Shown in pieces: positions 19,350 to 28,600 of a DNA stretch of 64,000 bases; positions within the stretch are counted from its first letter, which is position 1, and the number at the start of each line of letters is the position of its first letter. The translations under genes were made by a program, and so were the position numbers. The stretch is taken from the NCBI RefSeq assembly GCF_016862635.1, contig NZ_BONI01000021.1:47194-111193 (forward strand). The letters are read 5' to 3'. A model generated the notes under the pieces. It had not been told where the DNA came from and did not search any database. It was given only the letters and a program-made list of their open reading frames with translations. The DNA comes from Catellatospora coxensis. Lineage in GTDB: Bacteria; Actinomycetota; Actinomycetes; Mycobacteriales; Micromonosporaceae.

Positions 19350-20374
19350 CGCTGCTCAAGACCCCGCCCGCGCTCGCGCGGCTCACCGGCGGCAGGCGCG
19401 AGCTGGTCGACCGGCTGTTCGCCGTGCAGAGCCTGGTCGCGCTGCTGGTCGTGTTCATCGTGGCGATCCTCGCCAGCCCGACCCGCGACGGCGAGATCCT
19501 CTTCCTGACCGCCGGCAACCTGGGCAACATCGTGCGGGCCGTGTCCGAGATCGGCATCATCGCGGTCGGCATGACCTTCGTCGTGCTGCTCGGCGGCATC
19601 GACCTGTCGGTCGGCGCGATCCTCGGCCTGAGCGCCGTCGGCACCGCCACGCTGATGGTCGACTCCGGGTACGGGATCGCGCCGACGGTGCCGGCGGTGC
19701 TGGCCATCGGCGCGGTGATCGGCGCGCTGCAGGGATACGCCACGGCGCGGCTGGGCATCCAGTCGTTCATCGTGACCCTGGCGGGCTTGCAGGTCGCGCG
19801 GGGACTGGCCCGGATCTGGTCGGGCGGGCTGGGCATCCCGATCGCGTACGGCGACGGCCCGCTGCAGGCCCCGCCCGCGTTCGAGATCCTCAACGGCTCG
19901 ATCAACGGCGTGGTCCCCGTCCCGGCCGTGCTGTTCCTTGCCGTCGGCGTCGCCGCGATCGTGGTCCTGCGGACCACCGCGTTCGCCCGCCACGTGTACG
20001 CGATCGGCGGCAACGAGAAGGCGGCCCGGCTCTCGGGTGTCCCGGTCACCCGGGTCAAGGTCGCCGTGTTCGCCGTCTGCGGCCTGCTGGCCGCGGTCGC
20101 CGGCGTCATCCACGCGGGCCAGCTCAACCAGGGCAGCCCGAACGACGGCGCGGGCTACGAACTCGACGCGATCGCCGCCGTCGTGATCGGCGGGACGAGC
20201 CTGTCCGGCGGCTCCGGATCGATGGGCGGCACCCTGGCCGGCGCGCTGATGCTCGGCGTGCTCAACAACATCCTCGCCCTGAACAACATCGACGCCAACG
20301 TGCAGCTGCTGATCAAGGGCCTGGTCATCGTGGCCGCGGCCGGTCTGCAGCGGCTGCGCCGCGGCGTCGCCTGA
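19346..20374 (+). CDS. sugar ABC transporter permease (RbsC type)
   Basis: The 342-residue integral membrane protein of the BPD_transp_2 family has about eight to ten helices. It carries the family signatures GMTFVVLLGGIDLSVGAILG and GNEKAARLSGVPVTRVKVAVF, plus IAAVVIGGTSLSGGSGSMGGT near the C-terminus. It is translationally coupled to the ATPase gene (ATGA) and followed after 33 bp by the binding-protein gene. It forms the channel of the CUT2 importer. Confidence 0.93.
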   Translation: MTLLKTPPALARLTGGRRELVDRLFAVQSLVALLVVFIVAILASPTRDGEILFLTAGNLGNIVRAVSEIGIIAVGMTFVVLLGGIDLSVGAILGLSAVGTATLMVDSGYGIAPTVPAVLAIGAVIGALQGYATARLGIQSFIVTLAGLQVARGLARIWSGGLGIPIAYGDGPLQAPPAFEILNGSINGVVPVPAVLFLAVGVAAIVVLRTTAFARHVYAIGGNEKAARLSGVPVTRVKVAVFAVCGLLAAVAGVIHAGQLNQGSPNDGAGYELDAIAAVVIGGTSLSGGSGSMGGTLAGALMLGVLNNILALNNIDANVQLLIKGLVIVAAAGLQRLRRGVA

Positions 20375-20407
20375 CCGTACGCCCGTTCCCTCAAGGAGAA
20401 GTCACCG

Positions 20408-21400
20408 ATGCGCACACGCACCGCCATCCTCGCCGCCGTCGCCGCCGGCGCGCTGCTCGCCTCCGCGGCGTGCAGCGTGGAGAAGGACGACCCGGCCGCC
20501 GCGAACGCGGCCTGCGGACCCGACCGGCAGTACCTGATCGGCATGTCGCAGGCCAACAACGCCGAGCCCTACCGGCAGGTGATGAACAACGACGTCACCA
20601 CGGCGGCCGAGGCCGTCAAGGGGTTCGAGGTGGTCGTCGCCGACGCCGCGCAGGACAACAGCAAGCAGGTCGCCGACGTCGAGAACTTCCTGACGCAGAA
20701 GATCAACCTGCTGATCATCTCGCCGAACGAGGCGAAGCCGCTGACCGCCGTGGTGAAGAAGGCCTACGACGCGGGCATCCCGGTGATCGTGCTGGACCGC
20801 AAGGTCGAAGGTGACGCCTACACCGCGTTCATCGGCGGCGACAACGTCGCGATCGGCAAGGCGGCGGGGGAGTTCTACGCCACCAGGCTGCTGCCCGACG
20901 GCGGCAAGGTGATCGAGATCGCGGGCCTGCCCGGCTCGACGCCCGCGGCCGAGCGCGCCCAGGGCTTCCGCGACGGCATCGCGGCCAACCCGAAGATCCA
21001 GATAGTGGCGTCGCAGCCCGGCGACTGGCTGCGCGAGAAGGGCCAGTCGGTGGCCGACGCGCTGCTCAAGGCGCACCCGGACGCCGCGGCGATCTATGCC
21101 CACAACGACCCGATGGCCGAGGGCGCCTACCTGGCCGCCAAGGCCGCGGGCCTGGACAAGAAGATCAAGTTCACCGGCATCGACGCCCTGCCGGTGCCCT
21201 CCGGCGGTATCAAGGCCGTCGAGGAGGGCCGCCTGGCCGCCACGTTCCAGTACGCCACCGGCGGCCGCGAGGCCGTGGACCTGGCCAAGAAGATCCTGAT
21301 CGACTGCAGCAAGGACGTGCCGCGCTCCACCACCCTGGGCACGCAGCAGATCACCGCCGAGAACGCCAAGGACGTCTACGCGAAGCTCGGCGGCAGCTGA
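20408..21400 (+). CDS. sugar-binding lipoprotein of the CUT2 importer (RbsB type)
   Basis: The 330-residue protein has a lipoprotein signal with lipobox ASAAC (Cys about 22) and a periplasmic-binding-protein type 1 fold (Peripla_BP_4). Conserved stretches are YLIGMSQANNAEPYRQVMNN, DAGIPVIVLDRKV, AAIYAHNDPMAEGAYLA and KFTGIDALP. The ligand cannot be fixed from sequence; ribose, xylose, galactose or a related sugar is possible. AAGGAGAA precedes the ATG. The operon ends with the nested hairpin just downstream. Confidence 0.92.
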   Translation: MRTRTAILAAVAAGALLASAACSVEKDDPAAANAACGPDRQYLIGMSQANNAEPYRQVMNNDVTTAAEAVKGFEVVVADAAQDNSKQVADVENFLTQKINLLIISPNEAKPLTAVVKKAYDAGIPVIVLDRKVEGDAYTAFIGGDNVAIGKAAGEFYATRLLPDGGKVIEIAGLPGSTPAAERAQGFRDGIAANPKIQIVASQPGDWLREKGQSVADALLKAHPDAAAIYAHNDPMAEGAYLAAKAAGLDKKIKFTGIDALPVPSGGIKAVEEGRLAATFQYATGGREAVDLAKKILIDCSKDVPRSTTLGTQQITAENAKDVYAKLGGS

Positions 21401-21403
21401 CCG

Positions 21404-21461
21404 CCGTACGCTCGCCGTCGCCGGCCCTGTCGCCACACAGGGCCGGGGCGGTGGCGTACGG
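21404..21461. terminator. nested double hairpin terminator
   Basis: An inner stem CCGGCCCTGT/ACAGGGCCGG with a 6-nt loop is enclosed by an outer stem CCGTACGC/GCGTACGG. It follows the binding-protein gene. Confidence 0.75.
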
Positions 21462-21568
21462 TCACGGCCCCGCTATCTCGCCGCCACGCGGGATCGCGGG
21501 GCCGTCCCGGCATGACCGGCAACACGATGATCATGGTGTTGACCGGGTCGAAGGCTATTCTTGGCGAA

Positions 21569-22519
21569 ATGCGCACCCCCGAACGCCTCTCGTCGACCGC
21601 CCGTGCCGCAGCCCGCGCGGCTGCCGGTGTACGGCGCCGCGCAACCGGACGGGCGGCGGTCCTGCCGGCCGTGGCGGTGCTCCTGGGCTGCGCGCTGGCC
21701 GCGTGTTCGGGAACTCCGGCCGCCGCGGAAGCGGACAAAGTAGCGCAGACACCAGCTGCTGTGCCGATAGCGCACACCGAGTATCGAAGCCCCGCGCCCA
21801 TCCGTTTCGGCGACGCCACCGCCGGGCCGTCCTGGCTGGGAAAGCGGGTGCTCCCGACCGGGCCGCAGGGCTTCGCCGCAGCCCGGCAGACCCCGCCCGA
21901 ACTGCGGAACCGGTCGATCATCACCGTCGACTACCTGCCGCCACCGGCGGACGGCCGCTTCCACGCCACCGTCCGGGCGGTGCCCGCCGACGTGCTCGCC
22001 CGCTCCAGCTGGACCGAGAAGTGCCCGGTCGCCGCCGCCGACCTGCGCTACCTGACGGTCGGGTTCCGCGGCTTCGACGGCCGCGCCCACACCGGCGAGC
22101 TGCTGGCCAACGCCCGGGTGGCCGACGACCTGGTCACCGTGTTCGAGCGGCTGTTCGCCGCGGACTTCCCGATCGAGCGGATGCGGATCTCCAGCGCCGC
22201 GCGGCTGAACGCCCCGTCGACCGGCGACCAGAACACCACCGAGGTGTTCGCCTGCCGGTCGGTGCGCGGCCACCAGGGCTGGTCCCAGCACGCGTACGGG
22301 CTCGCCGTGGATCTCAACCCGTTCCAGAACCCGTACCAGAAGGGCAAGGTCGTCCTGCCGGAACTCGCCACCTCCTACCTCGACCGGGCCGATGCCCGGC
22401 CCGGCATGGCGTTGCCCCGCGAGCAGGCTGTTCAGGCCTTCGCCGCGATCGGCTGGAAGTGGGGCGGCGACTACCGCACCCTGAAGGACTACATGCACTT
22501 CTCCGCCAGCGGCGGCTGA
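21569..22519 (+). CDS. M15-family peptidase lipoprotein (VanY / L,D- or D,D-carboxypeptidase-like)
   Basis: The product is about 316 residues. A lipoprotein signal ends in ALAAC (Cys about 45). The C-terminal half is a Peptidase_M15_4 domain: SSAARLNAPSTGDQNTTEVF, then SQHAYGLAVDLNPFQNP (zinc ligands His and Asp) and the closing KDYMHFS (third zinc ligand His). Such enzymes trim peptidoglycan stem peptides at the cell surface. The ATG at 21569 is chosen as the first start giving a compact lipoprotein signal; no strong ribosome binding site is present. Confidence 0.85.
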   Translation: MRTPERLSSTARAAARAAAGVRRRATGRAAVLPAVAVLLGCALAACSGTPAAAEADKVAQTPAAVPIAHTEYRSPAPIRFGDATAGPSWLGKRVLPTGPQGFAAARQTPPELRNRSIITVDYLPPPADGRFHATVRAVPADVLARSSWTEKCPVAAADLRYLTVGFRGFDGRAHTGELLANARVADDLVTVFERLFAADFPIERMRISSAARLNAPSTGDQNTTEVFACRSVRGHQGWSQHAYGLAVDLNPFQNPYQKGKVVLPELATSYLDRADARPGMALPREQAVQAFAAIGWKWGGDYRTLKDYMHFSASGG

Positions 22520-22528
22520 ACCGGAGAA

Positions 22529-22562
22529 CCCGCGCCGACCGCCGTCGGACGGTCGGCGCGGG
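22529..22562. terminator. bidirectional terminator hairpin
   Basis: CCCGCGCCGACCG and CGGTCGGCGCGGG form a perfect 13-bp stem with an 8-nt loop, between convergent genes. Confidence 0.75.
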
Positions 22563-22569
22563 GCCACGG

Positions 22570-24984
22570 CTACGAGCCGACCGTCAACGTCCAGGTGTCG
22601 ATCCGGCCGACGTCGGCAGCCGCCGCGTCCTGCACGCGCAACCGCCACGTGCCGTTGGCGGTCTCGCTCGAGAGGTTCACCGTGAAGGTCTGGTGGATGT
22701 CGTCGGCGCTGCCGCCGGACCGGTTGCTCAGCGAATAGCTCGACCCGTCCGGCGCGACCAGGCTGACCGCCAGGTCACCACGGTACGGGTGGACGATGTG
22801 CACCTCCGCCGTCGACGACGCCGACGCCGTCCCCGGGCAGCCGCTGATGGTGATCGTGCTGTCCACCGCCGCCCCCGCGTCCGGGATCGCCACGTCAGTG
22901 GGGTTGCTCGCCCGGCAGCCGGCGGTCCCGTTGACCGTGAGCGTGTAGACCGCGGTGCGGGTGGTGCCGGAGCCCGTGCCGGTGATCGTGATCGGGTAGG
23001 TGCCCGGCGCGACCGCCGCGGTGGTGCTCAGGGTCAGCGCGGAGCTGCCGCCCGCCGGCACGGTCGACGGGCTGAACGACGCGCTCACCCCCGCCGGCAG
23101 CCCGGCCGCCGACAGCGCCACGCTCTGCGTGGAACCGCTGGTCACCGCCGTGGTGACCGTCGCGCTCAGCGAGCCGCCGGGGTTGGTCGCGCCCGCCGCC
23201 GGGGACACCGAGACCGAGTAGTCGTTGCCGGTGGCCAGGCCGGTCTGCGCGATCGTCAGAGTGCTCGCGACGGGGTCGAGCCGCAGCACGGCGCCGGCCG
23301 GCGGGCGCAGCGTGTAGTCGTAGTCGGTGGAGATGACCACGAGGCCGATCCGGCGGCCGGCCGCGAACACGTAGTCCTTGGGCTGCATGGCGAAGTTCAG
23401 CGTGTACTCGGTGCCCTGCACGACCTTCTCTCCGGCGGCGTGGCTGCTGCGGTTCTGCGGGTCGATCCAGCCGCGGGTGACGATCACGGGGGTGGCGCTC
23501 GTGCCGGTGCCGCCGTAGTCGACCAGCAGCGCGGTCACGTTGGCGTCGTTGCGGTTGGTGACCGCCAGCCGGAGCGAGACCTTCGGCGAGCCGGTCAGCG
23601 TGACCGCGGCGGGCAGGTTGCCGGTCCGGTAGACCAGCCGGTTGCCGTTCGCGCTGTCGGGGTTCGCGACCAGCGTCGTCGCCGTGCTGGTCCGCCCGTT
23701 GTCGGTGAACTGCTGCGCCGTGGCACCGCTCGGGGTGCCGAGGGTCAGCCCGCCGGGCGCGGTGGCCGAGGTCGCGTCGAGTTTGAACACGGCCTCGGTG
23801 GCGGCGGGGTTGGGCCAGTCGGTGTACTGCCGCCAGGTGCCGTCCTTGAACTGCACCTCGGCCCGGGGCCCGGTGAGCACGCCGTTGTCGACGCCCTTGA
23901 GGAAGTACTCGAACCAGCGCTCGACCGTCGCCTTGTAGTCGGTGCGGGAGGTCGTGCCGTGGCCGCTGTTGTGCAGCCAGATCTTGCGCGGCACGTTGTT
24001 GGCCCGCAGCGCGTCCCACCACTGCGCGTAGTGCCGGCCCTTGACGTTCCAGTCGGCCTGGCCGTGGATGACGAACACGCCCGCGGTGACCTTGTTCGCC
24101 TTGCCGACGTAGTCCCGGTCGGCCCAGAACTGCGTGTAGTCGCCGGTCACCCGGTCCTGGTCGGTCTCGATCCGGTTGATCCGGCTCGTGCAGTCGGTCC
24201 GGTCGACCACCGCACGGGCCAGCACGTCGGCGTCCTCGCCCTGGTAGCCGCCCGGGGCGACGACGAGCCCGTTGGCCCGGTAGTAGTCGTACCAGCTGGA
24301 GATCGCCGAGATCGGCACGATCGCCTTGAGCCCGGCGACGCCGGTGGCGGCGGCCATGTTCGGCAGCGTGCCGTTGTACGAGATCCCGATCATGCCGACG
24401 TTGCCGGTGCTCCAGGACGCCGTCACCTGGGCGCCCGAGGCGCTGAAGCCGCGGGCCCGGCCGTTGAGCCAGTCCACGACCGCGGTGGTGGCCAGCGTCT
24501 CCTGCATGTCCCCGCTGGTCGGGCAGCCCTCCGAGGCGCCGGTGCCGAGGCTGTGGCCGAGCACGACCGCGTACCCCTTGGGCACGAAGTAGTCGTCGTA
24601 CCAGTCGGGCAGGTCCGGCACCGGCCTGGCGGCGCTGATCCCGGCCGTGGGCTGCGCGCCGGGCACGAGCGGGAACAGGCCCTCCTGCGGCAGGGCGCTC
24701 ACGTTGACGCCGTGGTTGGCGGCGTTGGCCAGGCCGTTGCGGTACGGACTCTGCTCGAACACGACCGGGACCGGCCCGCCGGTCGAGGGCCGGGCGATGT
24801 CGATGGCGATCCGGTCGAGCCGGCCGTCGCCGTTGGAGTCCACACCGGACTCCACGTAGACCCGCTCCTCGATCTGGGCGAGCGCGGCCTGAGCCGGCGT
24901 CGCCGCGTTCGCGTGGGTGGCCGGGATCGGGAGGGCGGCTGCGAGCAGCGCAAGGGTGAGTGTGACGCGGTGGGGGAACCGCAT
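22570..24984 (-). CDS. secreted S15-family X-prolyl dipeptidyl-peptidase-like hydrolase with P-domain
   Basis: The product is about 804 residues. After the signal peptide comes an S15 alpha/beta-hydrolase catalytic domain (about 35-400) with nucleophile motif GISYNG, acidic region HGQADWNVK and a His in NSGHGT. Next is a PepX_C jelly roll (about 410-570, ending LVVISTDYDYTLRPP), an Ig-like segment (about 580-680) and a C-terminal proprotein-convertase P-domain (about 685-804: IPDAGAAVDSTITISGC, HPYRGDLAVSLVAPDG, WRLRVQDAA, DTWTL). The family removes X-Pro dipeptides from peptides. The ATG at 24984 follows GGAAGG. Confidence 0.9.
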   Translation of the reverse strand: MRFPHRVTLTLALLAAALPIPATHANAATPAQAALAQIEERVYVESGVDSNGDGRLDRIAIDIARPSTGGPVPVVFEQSPYRNGLANAANHGVNVSALPQEGLFPLVPGAQPTAGISAARPVPDLPDWYDDYFVPKGYAVVLGHSLGTGASEGCPTSGDMQETLATTAVVDWLNGRARGFSASGAQVTASWSTGNVGMIGISYNGTLPNMAAATGVAGLKAIVPISAISSWYDYYRANGLVVAPGGYQGEDADVLARAVVDRTDCTSRINRIETDQDRVTGDYTQFWADRDYVGKANKVTAGVFVIHGQADWNVKGRHYAQWWDALRANNVPRKIWLHNSGHGTTSRTDYKATVERWFEYFLKGVDNGVLTGPRAEVQFKDGTWRQYTDWPNPAATEAVFKLDATSATAPGGLTLGTPSGATAQQFTDNGRTSTATTLVANPDSANGNRLVYRTGNLPAAVTLTGSPKVSLRLAVTNRNDANVTALLVDYGGTGTSATPVIVTRGWIDPQNRSSHAAGEKVVQGTEYTLNFAMQPKDYVFAAGRRIGLVVISTDYDYTLRPPAGAVLRLDPVASTLTIAQTGLATGNDYSVSVSPAAGATNPGGSLSATVTTAVTSGSTQSVALSAAGLPAGVSASFSPSTVPAGGSSALTLSTTAAVAPGTYPITITGTGSGTTRTAVYTLTVNGTAGCRASNPTDVAIPDAGAAVDSTITISGCPGTASASSTAEVHIVHPYRGDLAVSLVAPDGSSYSLSNRSGGSADDIHQTFTVNLSSETANGTWRLRVQDAAAADVGRIDTWTLTVGS

Positions 24985-25185
24985 GGGCTTCCTTCCAGGG
25001 GGTGGTGGATAGTCGCCGGATGTCGGTAGAGCGCGATGGTTGTCGATGCTTGCAGATCGTCGGAGGTGATTCAAGACGTGCGGCGGCGCGACACCTGGCC
25101 GGTCGGACACTCCGAACGGTCACTTTCGACCCGGCCCGCCGTCGGCGGCATCGACGCTGTGGCGACGATTGGGCATGATGTCTTG

Positions 25186-25653
25186 GTGACGAACACACAA
25201 CGCTGGGTCGTTGTCGGGGCGGGTGCGGTGATCGTCGCGGGGCTCGTCGGCGCGGCCGTCGTCGCGGGCCTGGAGGGCGTCGAGGTCATGAGCTGGCTGG
25301 CGGGCTCGGCGAGCCTGCTGGTGGCGGTCGTCGCGCTGGTCGTCGTGTGGCCGGCTCCGAACCGGACCGATCGGCCGCTCGCCCCGCCCGCGACAGCGCC
25401 CGCACCGGTGCCGGTGGCGGCGCAGGCCGAGCGGCCGCCGATGGAGGTGCCGGCGGAGCCCGTGGTGGCGCCTGAGCCCGTTGCGGCCCGCGAGCCGGCG
25501 GTGGCGCGCGAGCCCGCAGCGGCGCAGGAGCCGGCACCGGGCGGCAGCGCGGGCGCAGGACCGGCGAGCACCGGGCCGGTGCGGCAGCAGAACACCGGTG
25601 GCGTCAACATCGCCAACAGCGGCGTGATCGGCAGCATCGACCTCTCGCAGTAG
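25186..25653 (+). CDS. two-helix membrane protein with C-terminal amyloid-like motif (candidate effector of NLR pair)
   Basis: The product is about 155 residues. Two transmembrane helices (about 7-29 and 37-55) form a hairpin. A long Pro/Ala/Glu linker (about 56-128) with EPVVAPEPVAAREPAVARE-like repeats follows. The C-terminal 26 residues contain NTGGVNIANSGVIGSIDL. That segment aligns without gaps, 13 of 25 residues identical, with residues 30-54 of the adjacent NACHT protein. In known bacterial amyloid-signalling pairs, a small effector carries the motif at its C-terminus and the NLR carries it at its N-terminus. By analogy this protein could be a membrane-permeabilising effector; that is inference. 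The GTG at 25186 lacks a strong ribosome binding site. The gene is 34 bp upstream of the NLR gene. Confidence 0.7.
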   Translation: MTNTQRWVVVGAGAVIVAGLVGAAVVAGLEGVEVMSWLAGSASLLVAVVALVVVWPAPNRTDRPLAPPATAPAPVPVAAQAERPPMEVPAEPVVAPEPVAAREPAVAREPAAAQEPAPGGSAGAGPASTGPVRQQNTGGVNIANSGVIGSIDLSQ

Positions 25654-25687
25654 CACCGTTCGTCCGACATACCGATGAGGAGCGACC

Positions 25688-28600
25688 ATGCCGGACACCG
25701 GCGGCCAACCGGGTGCCTCGGCGATCGCCGAACACGACCTCGCCGACATCCGCGCCGCGCTCGCCGGGCGGCCGACCGGCGCGATCGACCAGGCCAACTC
25801 CGGCGGCGCGAACGTCGCCAACAGCGGCGTCATCGAACACCTCACGATCACGCTCGGCGCCCAGCCTGAGGCCGCCCCCAGCAGCGTCTTCGTCGTCTGC
25901 GCCGATGCCGACCGCGCCTTCGTCGAGACCGCGATCCTCCCGGCGCTCGACCCGCTGCCGCTGCGCATCCGGTACGCGGTGAACACCGCCGGCCACGCGG
26001 ACGCGTGGGAACCGCTCTACCGCGCGATGGACCGGGCGAACCTGCTGCTGGTGGTGGCCTCGAACCCGGCGGCGCTGCGCGACGCCGTGGTACGCAGCCA
26101 GGTCGCCTACTGGCTGGACTCCCATCCGGACACCGCCAGTGTGGTCGTGGTCAGCGGATCGGCGAGCCTGCCGCAGCCGGCCGACGACCGGCTCGCCCGG
26201 CATCCGGTGGTCGTGTGGTCGCACGACGTCGCCGGGGGTCCGGGCGCGTACCTGGTCAGGGCGGTGCGGCGAGCGACGCCCGTCGTCCCCCTCGCCGTCG
26301 CCGGGGCCGGTGACGAGGAGCGCCGCTCCCTCGCTCCGATCCGCTCGGCCTATCTGCGCTGGCTCGGCCGCTGCCACGCGACCCTGGAAGCGGTCATCGC
26401 CGGGCGTGCCGTCGTCCGCCCGCTGCGTTCCTGCCCGCCGCCCGGCGACCTCGTCTCCGACGAGTCACATCACGGCTCGCGAGCCGTGGAGCTGGCACAC
26501 CTGCACGCCCGGTCCGACCGCCGCGGCTCCCTGCTCGGCGACGACGGCGGGCCCGACGCGGCCGAGCTGGCGGCGCTGGCCGACCGGCCGCTGCCGACAT
26601 ATCTGGGTTCGGCCACCCACCTCGACCACCTGGACCTGAGCGGGCGGCCGGCGATCTCCCCGGACGCGATCCTGGCCGACGTGTGGCGCGCGATCGTGCT
26701 CGGCGACCCCGGCAGCGGCAAGAGCAGCCTGGTACGCCGCCTCGTCACCGACCTCGCCGCCGCGGCGGCCGACGACACCGCCCCGGACGCGGCCGGCGGA
26801 CCCGTGGTCCGGTTGCCGGTGCTCTGCCGGGCAGCCGACCTGATCACCGCGCTGGACGAGCACACGCTGTCGGCGGAGGGGCTCGCCGCCGCCGCGATCT
26901 CGTCGGGCTGGGCGGGCCAGGCGCCGTACGACCCCGGCAGCGGCGACCCGATCGCGGCGGCCGATCTGGCGCGGCTCGCCCGCGCCACCGTGCGCGACCG
27001 GCGGATCCTGCTGGTGGTCGACGGGCTCGACGAGGTGCCCACCCAGGCCGAGCGGCGATCACTGGCCGAAGCACTCGACCGCTTCGCGGCGGCGGGTGGC
27101 GCCCGCATCGACCGTCCCGAGCGGGCGCCGGGCAACCAGATGCTGGTCACCAGCCGCATCGCCGGCTACCACAGCTCACCACTCGGCGAACGCTTCAGCC
27201 AGTTCCTGATCGGCCCGCTGACGCCCGAGGGCGCCGGCCGGATCGTCGACTACTGGCTCGTCGAAGCGCCGGACACCCCGCGGGACAGTGCCCTGCCCGG
27301 CGACGCGGCCGCCCAGCGCATCCGCGTCAACGACCTGGTACGGCGGCCGTCGCTGCCGGTGGGCGAGTTCGCCACCAACCCGTACCTGCTGGTGTCGCTC
27401 ATCTCGGCGTCGTTCACCGGCTGGGGCAGCGGCCGCAAACCCGACGGCCACCGCTGGGTGCGGGCCGACCTGTACCACCTGATGGTCGACGACGCCATCC
27501 GGCGCGGCCTGCAACGCTACCCGGACGTCGCACCGCAGTTCGCGGTCCGGCTGCACGGCGCGCTCGCGCACCGGATCCATCAGCGTTCCCGCAGCGGCGT
27601 CGTCGAACGCGACCTGCTCGACTCCTGCGTCGCGGAGGTCCTCGCCGAGCTCGGGCCCACCGGGCGGTCCTGGGACGTCGCCTCGGCCCGGCAGCTCGTG
27701 GCCGACACCGGCCTGCTCGTCGACCGGGGGCAGGGCCTCTACGGCTTCCGGCACCTGACCGTCGAGGAGTACCTCGCCGCGCGCTGGCTGCTCGCCCGCG
27801 ACCCCGATCCGGCCGGCATCGCCGCGAGCGTCGTCGAGCTGCTCGCCGACCCGCGGTGGCTGGAAGCGCTCCGGCTGGCGCTCGGGGAGCTGAGCAGCAC
27901 CGACCGGCCGGCCTTCGACGCGGTGGCCCGCGCGCTGTTCGACGGGTCCGGACGGCGTGCCGGCGCGGAACTGCTGACCACGTGCCTCGCCGACCTGGTG
28001 ACCCTGGAGCCGGGGCACGTCGGCGAGCTGGTCGCGGTCGCCGTCGAGACCGACCGGCACGACCGTGCCGGGTCGGCGGCGACGGCGGACGCGGCCCTGC
28101 TCGCCCCGCTGCTCGGCTGGCCGGTCACCGTCCAAGGCCGCTCCTGCGCGGTCCACGTGCGAGAGGCGCTGACCCGGTTCATCACCGGCGGCGACCCGGC
28201 CGCGGCGGCCGCCGCCGCCCGCCTGGTCGACGCGACGCAGATCGAGGACAGGAGCGTGGCGGAAGCGCTCTTCGACGCCCAGGAACGCGACGGCGAACGG
28301 CACGGCTGGCAGCTGACCCGCTCGCTGATGTCCATCCAGGCCCGGCGGCTGACCACCGTCACCGCGAGCCCCGCGGTCGAGCTGACCGACGACGACCGGT
28401 CCTGGCTGGCCGAGCAGGAGATCCTGCTGCCGCCGGCGGACAAGCCACAGCCCCGCTCGGCGCTGCGCGGCAGCGGCGGACTCGGCGACCGGCTGCCGAT
28501 GCGCCGCGCCCTCGAACTCGATCCGTCCCTGGCCGCCCGGGTCCTCGCCGACGTGACCTGGACCCGGACCGTCCTCTGCCTGTACGGCGGTATCGCCTTC

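Noticed and set aside
21451..25029. Long forward open frame over the M15 and S15 genes
   Set aside because: It crosses two clear genes and a terminator and shows only low-complexity antisense composition.
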